Position numbers and translations under genes: made by a program
Assembly: GCF_029167645.1 (NCBI RefSeq)
Contig: NZ_CP119147.1
Span: 4,048,501-4,112,500, forward strand
Length of the DNA: 64,000 nt
Reading direction: 5' to 3'
Source of the DNA: Streptomyces sp. AM 2-1-1
GTDB taxonomy: Bacteria > Actinomycetota > Actinomycetes > Streptomycetales > Streptomycetaceae
In this document: in pieces, positions 1-7,002 of the stretch
How positions within the stretch are numbered: the first letter of the stretch is position 1
Layout of the letters: every line of letters starts with the position of its first letter
Notes under the pieces: generated by a model
Databases searched by the model: none
The model's input: only the letters and a program-made list of their open reading frames with translations
Told to the model about the DNA's origin: nothing

Positions 1-67
1 AGGCGAAGGTCAGCGAGGTGACGACGAAGCAGGCGGCGGATGCGATCCGCAGCGCGGTCTTGAACAT
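1..67 (-). CDS. N-terminal fragment of a probable exported or membrane protein
   Basis: Only the first 22 codons are in the window; the gene runs leftward off the edge. The reading begins MFKTALRIASAACFVV and continues TSLTFA: a Lys/Arg pair followed by a hydrophobic stretch. This suits a Sec signal peptide or a first membrane helix. The ATG is preceded on its strand by a purine-rich GAGGGG about 11 nt upstream. Nothing more can be said about function. It could be a chance frame, but the signal-like composition and position favour a real gene start. Confidence 0.45.
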   Translation of the reverse strand, partial: MFKTALRIASAACFVVTSLTFA

Positions 68-113
68 GGTCGGGGCAGCCCCTCAGTCGGCGTACACGGC
101 CCACGTTTCATAG

Positions 114-132
114 CCCGGACCCAGGGTCCGGG
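114..132 (-). terminator. Short hairpin downstream of the TetR gene
   Basis: The arms CCCGGACC and GGTCCGGG are perfectly complementary with a 3-nt loop. The hairpin lies just past the stop of the leftward tetR gene. It is a plausible intrinsic terminator of the GC-rich, U-tract-less Streptomyces type; the 8-bp stem makes this a modest call. Confidence 0.4.
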
Positions 133-231
133 CGGGCGAAGACCGGGCCGACCACCCCACCGGTACCGCGTGGTTCACCCGTCCGGCGCAGACCGGCGCG
201 GGTTTCCCGCGGGGGCCCGCGCGCGTGCCGG

Positions 232-855
232 TCAGGCGGGCGCGCCGGGCGCCTCCGCGTCCCCGGGGACGCCCGCACCCGTCCGCCCCGGCGACGGGAC
301 GAGCCGGTGGGCGATGTCGCGGGCCACCTCGGCGATCTCGGCGTCGGAGGCCTCCAGCCCCTGGGAGGCGAGCAGTGCGACGTTGACGCTGAGCAGCGCG
401 GACCGCAGCCGGAGCTGCTCCTTCTTCGAGGCGCCGGGACCGCCCATGATGCGGCTCAGCTCGCCGAACCTCTCGAGGGCGCCCTCCTTGTCGGGGCGCA
501 GATCGCGGATCACGCGGTGGTTGGCGGTGGCGAACCGCATGGCGGGCATGCCCTCGGCGATGACGACGTCGACCATCCGGTCGACGATCCGGTTGGCCAG
601 GTCCGGACCGGGAGGCTGCTCCCTGGCCCACTCCACCAGGTCCGCGACGGCGTCCAGATAGGTGGTGAAGAGGGAGCGGACGATGTCGTCCTTGCTCTTG
701 AAGTGGTAGTAGAGGGCGGCCTTGGTGATTCCCAGCCGCTCGGCGATCTCCCGCAGCGAGGTCGCCTCGTACCCCTGCTCGGTGAAGAGCTCCAGGGCGA
801 CCGCTCGGATCTCGGTGCGCGTGTCGATGCCCCGTCGGCGTCCTGCGGCTGTCAT
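232..855 (-). CDS. TetR/AcrR family transcriptional repressor of the adjacent efflux gene
   Basis: This 207-residue protein has a TetR-type helix-turn-helix at about residues 13-60 (TRTEIRAVALELFTEQGYEA, then LREIAERLGITKAALYYHF). A helical ligand-binding half follows. The length is normal for the family. It is divergent from a 14-TM DHA2 efflux gene, the classic arrangement for ligand-relieved repression of a drug pump. Two near-identical 18-bp palindromes sit between the two genes and are the likely operators, so autoregulation is expected. The ligand cannot be inferred. Start is the ATG before TAAGRRRG, just upstream of the conserved HTH. Confidence 0.93.
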   Translation of the reverse strand: MTAAGRRRGIDTRTEIRAVALELFTEQGYEATSLREIAERLGITKAALYYHFKSKDDIVRSLFTTYLDAVADLVEWAREQPPGPDLANRIVDRMVDVVIAEGMPAMRFATANHRVIRDLRPDKEGALERFGELSRIMGGPGASKKEQLRLRSALLSVNVALLASQGLEASDAEIAEVARDIAHRLVPSPGRTGAGVPGDAEAPGAPA

Positions 856-936
856 GGTTGCGCGTTCCTCTCGCTCCGGGTGTCCCGGCCCGGGAGCGCC
901 CTGCGTCGATCGTGGTCCGCCCGGCCCCCTTTGCCA

Positions 937-977
937 ACTTACCGTACGGCAAGTAATCTACTGACCGGCCGGTAAGT
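937..977. promoter_or_regulatory. Twin 18-bp TetR operators in the tetR/efflux divergent promoter
   Basis: Two palindromes share the pattern ACTKACCGNNCGGYAAGT: ACTTACCGTACGGCAAGT at 937-954 and ACTGACCGGCCGGTAAGT at 960-977. Their centres are 23 bp apart, about two helical turns. They lie between divergent start codons at 855 and 1097, so binding here would control both genes. The repeat is read directly from the sequence; assignment to the neighbouring TetR protein is inference from position and symmetry. Confidence 0.8.
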
Positions 978-1096
978 GGGTGGAGATCGTCCGCCCTCCC
1001 GTCGTACCGATGACCCGCCGTCGCTCGACGTGGGTCCCCGCCCCGTACTGTCCGGGTCCGCGTGCGACCCGTCCCCTTGACCGAAAGGCATGCGCC

Positions 1097-2728
1097 GTGA
1101 CGCAGACCTCCCCCGAAGCGGCCGCCGCGGAGGCGACCCCGGAGCCCTCGCGCTTCACCCACCGCGAGATCATGGTGACGATGAGCGGTCTCGTCATCGC
1201 GATGCTCCTCGCGATGCTGGACAACATGATCGTGGCGCCCGCGCTGCCCACGATCGTCGGTGACCTCGGGGGGCTCAAGCACCTCGCCTGGGTGACCACC
1301 GGCTACATCCTCGCCTCCACCGTCGCCACCCCGATCTGGGGCAAGCTCGGCGACCTGCTCGGTCGGCGCGTCACCTTCATCGCCTCGATCGTGATCTTCC
1401 TCGTCGGCTCCGCGCTCTGCGGGCTCTCGCAGAACATGGGCGAACTGATCGGCTTCCGCGCGATCCAGGGCCTCGGCGCCGGTGGCCTGATGGTCGGCGT
1501 GATGGCCGTGCTCGCCGAGATCGTGCCGCCCCGCGACCGCAGCAGGTACCAGGGCGTGATGATGGCGGTCATGCCCGTCGCCATGATCGGCGGCCCGCTC
1601 GCCGGTGGCTTCATCACCGACAACCTCAACTGGCGCTGGGCCTTCTACGTCAACCTGCCGCTGGGCGTCGTCGCCCTGGTCGTCTGCTGGTTCGTCCTCG
1701 CCAAGCTCCCGCGCAAGACCGCCGCCAGGGTCCGCATCGACTGGACCGGGACCGCGCTGCTGAGCGTCTGGATCACCACCCTGGTCCTGATCACCAGCTG
1801 GGGCGGGAGCGAGTACGACTGGGACTCGGGCGTGATCCTCGGCCTGATCGCGGTCACCGTGACCGCCTTCGTCGCGTTCGTCCTCGTCGAGCGCCGCGTC
1901 GACGAGCCGATCATGCCGCTGTCGGTCTTCGCCGACCGCAACTTCAGCCTCGCCGGCGCGCTCAGCTTCATCGTCGGCTTCGCCATGTTCGGCGGGATCA
2001 CCCTGCTGCCGCAGTTCCAGCAGTACGTCCAGGGATCCTCCGCCACCAACAGCGGCCTGCTCCTCATGCCCATGATGCTGTCCGCGATGGTGCTCTCCCT
2101 CGCCGGCGGTGCCTACATCAGCAAGACCGGGAAGTACCGCGTCCTGCCCATCGTGGGCAGCGCCTTCATGGCCGTCGGCCTCGCCCTCTTCGCCACCATG
2201 GGACCCGACACCACCCGCTTCACCACCGGGCTCTACATGGCGGTGCTCGGCCTCGGCATGGGCGGCCTGATGCAGACCACCATGCTCATCGCCCAGAACA
2301 GCGCCCCCCTGCGTGACATGGGGGCGGCCACCGGCGCGGCCACCTTCCTGCGCAACATGGGCGGTTCGCTCGGCGTGTCCCTGCTCGGCACCCTCTACGC
2401 GAGCACCCTCACCGACTCCTTCACCACCTCGGGCGCCGCGGCGGGCGGAGCGTCCGGAGCCGGATCCTCCATCGCCGGCATGACCCCCGACGCGCTGCGG
2501 TCGCTGCCCGCCGCCGTCCGGCACGCCTTCGCCGAGGCCGTCAGCGACGGCATCGACACCGCCTTCGCCTGGGCCGCGGGCGCCGCCGCCCTCGGCATCG
2601 TCATCGCCCTCTTCGTCCGCCAGGTCCCGCTGCGCGGCTTCACCGCCGACGAGGCCGGGAAGACGGACGTCACCCCCGGGGGTGCCGGTACGGCCGCCGC
2701 CCCCGTGGCGCTCCGGACCGCCGAGTGA
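1097..2728 (+). CDS. DHA2-family MFS multidrug efflux transporter (EmrB/QacA type)
   Basis: The product is a 543-residue proton-coupled drug exporter of the 14-helix DHA2 family in the cytoplasmic membrane. The family signature follows helix 2 (GKLGDLLGRR, about residues 82-91), and an acidic residue sits in helix 1 (MLDNMIVAPALP). A cytoplasmic tail rich in Gly/Ala/Thr ends the protein. The reading frame is open further upstream to 980, but GTG at 1097 has a GAAAGG ribosome site 8 nt before it and leaves the operators in the untranslated leader. That start is therefore chosen. It is divergent from tetR; the substrate is unknown. Confidence 0.92.
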   Translation: MTQTSPEAAAAEATPEPSRFTHREIMVTMSGLVIAMLLAMLDNMIVAPALPTIVGDLGGLKHLAWVTTGYILASTVATPIWGKLGDLLGRRVTFIASIVIFLVGSALCGLSQNMGELIGFRAIQGLGAGGLMVGVMAVLAEIVPPRDRSRYQGVMMAVMPVAMIGGPLAGGFITDNLNWRWAFYVNLPLGVVALVVCWFVLAKLPRKTAARVRIDWTGTALLSVWITTLVLITSWGGSEYDWDSGVILGLIAVTVTAFVAFVLVERRVDEPIMPLSVFADRNFSLAGALSFIVGFAMFGGITLLPQFQQYVQGSSATNSGLLLMPMMLSAMVLSLAGGAYISKTGKYRVLPIVGSAFMAVGLALFATMGPDTTRFTTGLYMAVLGLGMGGLMQTTMLIAQNSAPLRDMGAATGAATFLRNMGGSLGVSLLGTLYASTLTDSFTTSGAAAGGASGAGSSIAGMTPDALRSLPAAVRHAFAEAVSDGIDTAFAWAAGAAALGIVIALFVRQVPLRGFTADEAGKTDVTPGGAGTAAAPVALRTAE

Positions 2729-2762
2729 CCGACCGAGGCCTCCCCGCCCCATGACCGCATGA

Positions 2763-2799
2763 CCGCACCCCGTACGGAGAACCTCCGTACGGGGTGCGG
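2763..2799. terminator. Bidirectional intrinsic terminator
   Basis: A perfect 16-bp stem (2763-2778 with 2784-2799) and a 5-nt loop GAACC lie between the convergent efflux gene and HD-domain gene. The symmetry means it can stop transcription from both sides. Confidence 0.85.
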
Positions 2800-2819
2800 C
2801 CGTCCCGGGTGCCGTCCCG

Positions 2820-3482
2820 TCAGGGCAGGGTGGCCTCCAGCAGCTCCAGCTCCGTCGTCAGGTTCCGCCGGGCCCTGCTCTCCCACTCGGCGGCCCCGTA
2901 CGGGGTGCGGAACAGCCGGGGCAGCCCGAGCAGTTGCCGCAGCACCCCGGCCCGGCCCTCCCGGAACGCCTCGTCCGGGACGAAGCCGTACTCCTCGCGC
3001 ACCAGGGCCGTGTAGTGCGCGTACTCCTTCGGCCCCCCGGCCAGGATCGCCAGATCGGCGTCGCACAGCACCTCGCCGTCGCGGTCGCCGTCGTCCGGGT
3101 CGTGCGTCTCGGTGAGCCGCACCAGCCGCGCCACCTCGGCGGTCGCCCCGGCCGGGACACCCGCCTCCGGCAGCGCCCGTTCGGCGAGAGCGGCGCTGCG
3201 CTCCTCGTTCTCGGAGCGGTCGGGCCGGTAGACCGCGTCGTGGAACCAGGCGGCGAGCCGGACGAGCTCCGGCGCCCCGGCGTGTCCGGCGAGGACGTCG
3301 ATGCCGTCCAGCACCGCCGTCAGATGGGCGGTGGTGTGGTACTTGCGCTGCGGCTCGGCCCACCGCTCCAGCAGGTTCTCGGCGTACGGGAGCGGGTCGG
3401 GGCCCGACGCGCCGCCCCGGGCGGCCACCAGGGCCTCGTGCCAGCGGATGCGGAGGTCGGGGGTGTGCGCGCTGTCGGACAT
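2820..3482 (-). CDS. HD-superfamily metal-dependent phosphohydrolase, predicted
   Basis: This 220-residue cytoplasmic protein carries HD-type metal-binding motifs: YHTTAHL near residue 54 and AAWFHDAVYRP near residue 84. An acidic stretch (ETHDPDDGDRD) and DADLAIL supply the later Asp residues. Size and motif order match the uncharacterised COG4339 group of predicted HD hydrolases; the substrate is unknown. The ATG before SDSAHTPD is preferred over open upstream frame. Six nucleotides before it is TACAGT, a good -10 box, so the mRNA may be leaderless. It is divergent from pxpA. Confidence 0.8.
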   Translation of the reverse strand: MSDSAHTPDLRIRWHEALVAARGGASGPDPLPYAENLLERWAEPQRKYHTTAHLTAVLDGIDVLAGHAGAPELVRLAAWFHDAVYRPDRSENEERSAALAERALPEAGVPAGATAEVARLVRLTETHDPDDGDRDGEVLCDADLAILAGGPKEYAHYTALVREEYGFVPDEAFREGRAGVLRQLLGLPRLFRTPYGAAEWESRARRNLTTELELLEATLP

Positions 3483-3563
3483 GGAGGCACTGTAGAAGCT
3501 CCACCGGGCCGCGGACACCCCCGGGCCCGGTGCGCGGGCGGGTCGCGGCGCTACGGTGACCCC

Positions 3564-4319
3564 GTGACCATGGACCTCAACGCCGATCTCGGCGAAGGCT
3601 TCGGCCGCTGGACCCTGACCGACGACGAGGCGCTGCTCTCCTGCGTGACCAGCGCCAACGTCGCCTGCGGCTTCCACGCCGGCGACCCGGCGGTGATGCG
3701 CCGCGTCTGCGAGGGCGCGGCGGCCCGGGGCGTACGGATCGGCGCGCAGGTCTCCTACCGGGACCTGGCGGGCTTCGGACGGCGCTCGATGGACGTGCCG
3801 GCGGCCGAGCTGACCGCCGAGATCGCGTACCAGATCGGCGCGTTGCGGGTGTTCGCGGAGGCGGCCGGCTCCCGCGTCTCGTACGTCAAACCGCACGGCG
3901 CGCTCTACAACCGCGCGGTCCACGACGACGCGCAGGCGCACGCGGTGATCGAGGGGGTGCTGCTCGCCGGCGGTGACCTCCCGGTCCTCGGACTGCCCGG
4001 CTCCCGGCTGCTCGCCCGCGCTCGCGAGGCCGGACTGCCCGCCGTGCACGAGGCGTTCGCGGACCGCGCGTACACCCCGCGGGGCACGCTGGTGCCGCGC
4101 GGCGACACGGGCGCGGTGGTGGAGGACCCGGACGAGGTCGTCCGCCGGGGGGTCGGCATGGCGGTGGAGCGGACGGTCGTCAGCGCCGACGGCACCCGCA
4201 TCCCGGTCGACGCCCGCTCCCTGTGCCTGCACGGCGACACCCCCGGCGCCGCTGCGCTCGCCCGCCGGGTGCGGACCGCACTGGAGGAAGCGGGCGTCGA
4301 CGTCCGGGCCTTCACGTGA
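3564..4319 (+). CDS. pxpA: 5-oxoprolinase subunit A (LamB/YcsF family)
   Basis: PxpA is one of three subunits of the prokaryotic ATP-dependent 5-oxoprolinase, which opens pyroglutamate to glutamate. The signature is unmistakable: MDLNADLGEGFGRW at the start, then TSANVACGFHAGDP near residue 30 and VKPHGALYN near residue 100. The 251 residues are normal length. GTG 3564 is chosen because TACGGT (3552-3557) sits 6 nt before it, suggesting a leaderless transcript, and because VT aligns with the usual MT start. ATG 3570 is the alternative. It is first gene of pxpABC; its stop overlaps the pxpB start as GTGA. Confidence 0.93.
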   Translation: MTMDLNADLGEGFGRWTLTDDEALLSCVTSANVACGFHAGDPAVMRRVCEGAAARGVRIGAQVSYRDLAGFGRRSMDVPAAELTAEIAYQIGALRVFAEAAGSRVSYVKPHGALYNRAVHDDAQAHAVIEGVLLAGGDLPVLGLPGSRLLARAREAGLPAVHEAFADRAYTPRGTLVPRGDTGAVVEDPDEVVRRGVGMAVERTVVSADGTRIPVDARSLCLHGDTPGAAALARRVRTALEEAGVDVRAFT

Positions 4320-5077
4320 GCGGTGTCGCCCCCGCGGCGGACGGCGCCGTGCGGGTGCTGCCGGCCGGGCGGGACGCGCTCCTGGTCGAACTGGACTCCG
4401 GGGAGGCGGCCGAGGCGTTCCACGCCGAGGTGCTGCGCCGCCGCGACCGGGGCGAACTGCCGCCGGTGCGCGAGATCGTCCCCGGTGCGCGCACGGTCCT
4501 GCTCGACGGGATCGGGGACACCGACGCGCCGGACACCCGGCCGGCCCGTCCCGGCCGCGCCGTCGGCCCGTCCCGCGCCGGCCGTCTCGACCGTCTCGAC
4601 CGCTTCGCGCGCGAGCTCGCCGGCTGGACCGTGCGGCCGCTGCGCGTGGCGGACGGCCCCGCCGTCCGGGTCCCGGTCGTCTACGACGGCCCGGACCTGG
4701 AGGAGGTCGCCGCGCTCTGGGGCGTCCCCCCCGGGGAAGTGGCCGCCGTGCACTCCGGCACGGCGTTCCGCGTCGCGTTCTGCGGGTTCGCCCCCGGCTT
4801 CGGCTACCTCACCGGGCTGCCCGAGCGCCTGCACGTACCCCGGCGGGCGACCCCGCGCACCCGGGTCCCCGCGGGGGCGCTCGCGCTGGCGGGCCCGTAC
4901 ACCGGGGTCTACCCCCGTGCCTCGCCCGGCGGCTGGCGGCTCATCGGCCGGATGCCGGACCCGGACCGGCTCTGGGACCCGGCGCGCGACCCGGCGGCGC
5001 TGCTGGTGCCGGGGGCCCGGGTGCGGTTCGTGCCGGTGCGGGCCGGAGACACGGAAGCTGCGGGGGAGCGGGCGTGA
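4316..5077 (+). CDS. pxpB: 5-oxoprolinase subunit B (KipI-like, allophanate hydrolase subunit 1 fold)
   Basis: The product is a 253-residue homologue of PxpB/KipI with the conserved block FCGFAPGFGYLTGLP (about residues 153-167). Further blocks are VPRRATPRTRVPAGALALAG and PGGWRLIGRM. It pairs with PxpC to make the ATP-using part of 5-oxoprolinase. GTG 4316 overlaps the pxpA stop by GTGA, so translation is probably coupled. A linker of about 25 residues rich in Arg/Pro/Asp (around residue 70) is longer than in short bacterial forms. In Bacillus the same family acts as a kinase inhibitor (KipI), but the pxpA neighbour makes the enzyme role more likely. Confidence 0.92.
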   Translation: MSGVAPAADGAVRVLPAGRDALLVELDSGEAAEAFHAEVLRRRDRGELPPVREIVPGARTVLLDGIGDTDAPDTRPARPGRAVGPSRAGRLDRLDRFARELAGWTVRPLRVADGPAVRVPVVYDGPDLEEVAALWGVPPGEVAAVHSGTAFRVAFCGFAPGFGYLTGLPERLHVPRRATPRTRVPAGALALAGPYTGVYPRASPGGWRLIGRMPDPDRLWDPARDPAALLVPGARVRFVPVRAGDTEAAGERA

Positions 5078-5943
5078 GCGGACTGCTGCGGGTGGTACGG
5101 GCCGGGGCGCTGACCACCGTCCAGGACGCCGGGCGCCCCGGCCGGGCGCACCTCGGCGTCCCCCGGGCCGGTGCGCTGGACGGACTGGCGCACCGCCTCG
5201 CCAACCGGCTGGTGGGCAACGGTCCGGCCGCCGCCGTCCTGGAGACCACCGCCACCGGCTGCGCGGTCCGCCCCGACCGGCCCGTGGTCGCGGTCGTCGG
5301 CGGCGCGGTCTGCCGGGTCACGGTCGACGGCCGCCCGGCGGCCTGGGGCACCCCCGTCCGGGTACCGGCGGGCGCGGTGCTGGAGGCGGGACCCGCGCTC
5401 AGCGGGCTCCGGAGCTACCTGGCGTTCGCGGGCGGCCTGGAGCCGGACGCGGTGCTGGGCAGCCGTTCGGCCGACCTGCTCTCCGGCCTCGGCCCGCCGC
5501 CGCTGCGCGACGGCGACACCCTCCCGCTCGGCGAACCGGCCGCCGCGGGCCCGGCGCTCCCGGCCGCCGTGCCCTGGCCCGCCGCACCGGCCGCGCCCGG
5601 CGGCCTGGTGCTGCCCTTCCGCCCGGGGCCCCGGCACGCCTGGTTCACCGAGAGCGCCCTGCGGACGCTGACCACTGCGGTGTACTCCGTCTCCCCGGCG
5701 AGCAACCGCATCGGGCTGCGCACCGAGGGCCCCGCGCTGGAACGGGCGGTGCACGGCGAACTCCCCAGCGAGGGGATGGTGCTCGGCGCGGTCCAGGTCC
5801 CGCCGGACGGGCGGCCGGTGGTCTTCCTGCACGACCACCCCACCACCGGCGGCTACCCGGTCGTCGGGGTGGTCCCGGCCCACGCCCTCGCGGCGGCCGC
5901 CCAGGCGGTCCCGGGGACGCCGCTCCGGTTCGTCCGCACGTGA
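5074..5943 (+). CDS. pxpC: 5-oxoprolinase subunit C (KipA-like, biotin-dependent carboxyltransferase fold)
   Basis: This 289-residue protein belongs to the PxpC/KipA family. The N terminus reads VVRAGALTTVQDAGRPGRAH, followed by LGVPRAGALDGLAHRLANRL. Conserved YSVSPASNRIGLRTEGP and SEGMVLGAVQVPPDGRP are at about residues 205 and 229. It is the last subunit of 5-oxoprolinase. GTG 5074 overlaps the pxpB stop (GTGA) and has a GGGGGAG ribosome site just upstream. The family is slightly shorter than the Escherichia coli protein. No terminator-like hairpin was found directly after it; an 8-bp tandem repeat follows within 20 nt. Confidence 0.92.
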   Translation: MSGLLRVVRAGALTTVQDAGRPGRAHLGVPRAGALDGLAHRLANRLVGNGPAAAVLETTATGCAVRPDRPVVAVVGGAVCRVTVDGRPAAWGTPVRVPAGAVLEAGPALSGLRSYLAFAGGLEPDAVLGSRSADLLSGLGPPPLRDGDTLPLGEPAAAGPALPAAVPWPAAPAAPGGLVLPFRPGPRHAWFTESALRTLTTAVYSVSPASNRIGLRTEGPALERAVHGELPSEGMVLGAVQVPPDGRPVVFLHDHPTTGGYPVVGVVPAHALAAAAQAVPGTPLRFVRT

Positions 5944-5960
5944 GGCGCACAGGTCCCCGG

Positions 5961-6048
5961 GCATGCGGGCATGCGGGCATGCGTGCATGCGGGCATGCGT
6001 GCATGCGGGCATGCGGGCGTGCGGGCATGCGGGCGTGCGGGCGTTCGG
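5961..6048. repeat. 8-bp tandem repeat array (GCATGCGG-type), 11 copies
   Basis: Eleven head-to-tail octamers start 18 nt after the pxpC stop. Seven core units are GCATGCGG or GCATGCGT; the distal units decay to GCGTGCGG and GCGTTCGG. The GCATGC in each intact unit is itself palindromic, so the block gives alternating purine-pyrimidine DNA with 8-bp period. It lies in the 283-nt gap between pxpC and cutC, which otherwise holds the cutC promoter region. No protein reading is convincing here. Confidence 0.9.
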
Positions 6049-6168
6049 GTGGATGTGGGGGGTTCATGGGGGTGGGCGGCCGTGCACCGGGCTGGGCTCC
6101 GGGGTACGCCGGTCACCCGCAAGGCCTCGGAGGGCTGCGCCGACGCATGATCGACCGTAGGCTTCCCT

Positions 6169-6184
6169 ATTGGCCTAGACCTCT
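6169..6184. promoter_or_regulatory. dre-like (DasR-responsive) site and candidate cutC promoter
   Basis: ATTGGCCTAGACCTCT matches 13 of 16 positions of the DasR operator consensus as I recall it (ACTGGTCTAGACCACT), including the central CTAGACC. It ends exactly where a TTGACG hexamer (6184-6189) begins. A 10-bp palindrome TTGGCGCCAA follows at 6198-6207. The cutC ATG is 43 nt downstream. DasR is the GlcNAc-responsive GntR regulator of Streptomyces. The sequence match is observed; binding is inferred. Confidence 0.5.
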
Positions 6185-6226
6185 TGACGTCATCCTGTTG
6201 GCGCCAATCCCGAGAAGTGGGGACAC

Positions 6227-6916
6227 ATGAGCAACCGCGCACTCCTGGAGGTGATCGCGCTCGACGCCCAGGACGCGGTCGCGGCCCAGGCCGGTGGAGC
6301 CGACCGGCTGGAACTGGTCGCCGACATGGCCGCCGACGGCCTCACGCCGTCCCGGGAGACCTTCACCGCCGTCCGCGCGGCCGTGGACCTCCCGCTGCGC
6401 GTGATGCTCCGGCAGGAGGACGGGTTCGCCACCGGGGACATCGACCGCCTCCTCGGGCGCCTGCACGAGCTGCGGGAGGCGGGGGCCGACCAGTTCGTCT
6501 TCGGCTTCCTCGACCCGGACGGCCACGCCGACCTGGTCGCCGTCGAACGCCTCGTCGCCGAGCTGGACGACTGCCCCTGGACCTTCCACCGTGCGATCGA
6601 CCGGGCCACCGACCGGGGCACGCTGCGCAAGCAACTCGCCGACCTGCCCGGACTCGACACGTACCTGACGGCGGGCGCGGCGACCGGCGTCGACGACGGC
6701 GTCCCGACCCTCGTCGACGAGGCCGCCCGCTCGCGCGAACCGGGGTACGAACCCCGCATCCTGGTCGGCGGCGGCCTGCGCCTCGACCACCTGCCGCGCC
6801 TGCGGGCCGCCGGACTCGACGCCTTCCACATCGGCGGTGCGGCCCGCCCGCACGGCTGGTCCGGCGCGGTCGACCCGGCGGCGGTCCGCACCTGGCGCGA
6901 GACGATCGACGCGTAG
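6227..6916 (+). CDS. cutC: CutC family protein (copper homeostasis annotation)
   Basis: The 229-residue protein has the CutC TIM-barrel motifs: LEVIALDAQDA near the start, GGADRLELVADMAADGLTPS at 26-45, then VMLRQ, FHRAID and ILVGGGL. It ends with a FHIGGAA block. Historically linked to copper tolerance in E. coli, the true activity of CutC is unsettled, so copper is a family label only. The ATG has a GGGGA ribosome site. It is monocistronic, with HelD converging on it from the right. The upstream dre-like site suggests coupling to aminosugar metabolism rather than metal response. Confidence 0.88.
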   Translation: MSNRALLEVIALDAQDAVAAQAGGADRLELVADMAADGLTPSRETFTAVRAAVDLPLRVMLRQEDGFATGDIDRLLGRLHELREAGADQFVFGFLDPDGHADLVAVERLVAELDDCPWTFHRAIDRATDRGTLRKQLADLPGLDTYLTAGAATGVDDGVPTLVDEAARSREPGYEPRILVGGGLRLDHLPRLRAAGLDAFHIGGAARPHGWSGAVDPAAVRTWRETIDA

Positions 6917-7002
6917 CAGCGGGGGTACGGGCGGCACCCGGGGTCCTGACGCGCACCGCCCGCCCCGCCCCGGGCCGTCCTGGCCGCGGGCCGCCCCCGG
7001 TC

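Noticed and set aside
83..2752. A long open frame of 889 codons on the minus strand opposite the efflux gene
   Set aside because: It is Gly/Asp/His/Arg low-complexity, lacks any recognisable domain and mirrors the third-position GC bias of the real gene. Similar antisense frames at 32310-36449 and 36446-39442 (both minus) and 36595-39471 (plus) were left out for the same reason.
5961..6048. CRISPR array
   Set aside because: The repeats are contiguous 8-bp units without spacers, and no cas gene is near. The same applies to the 9-bp array at 58962-59109.
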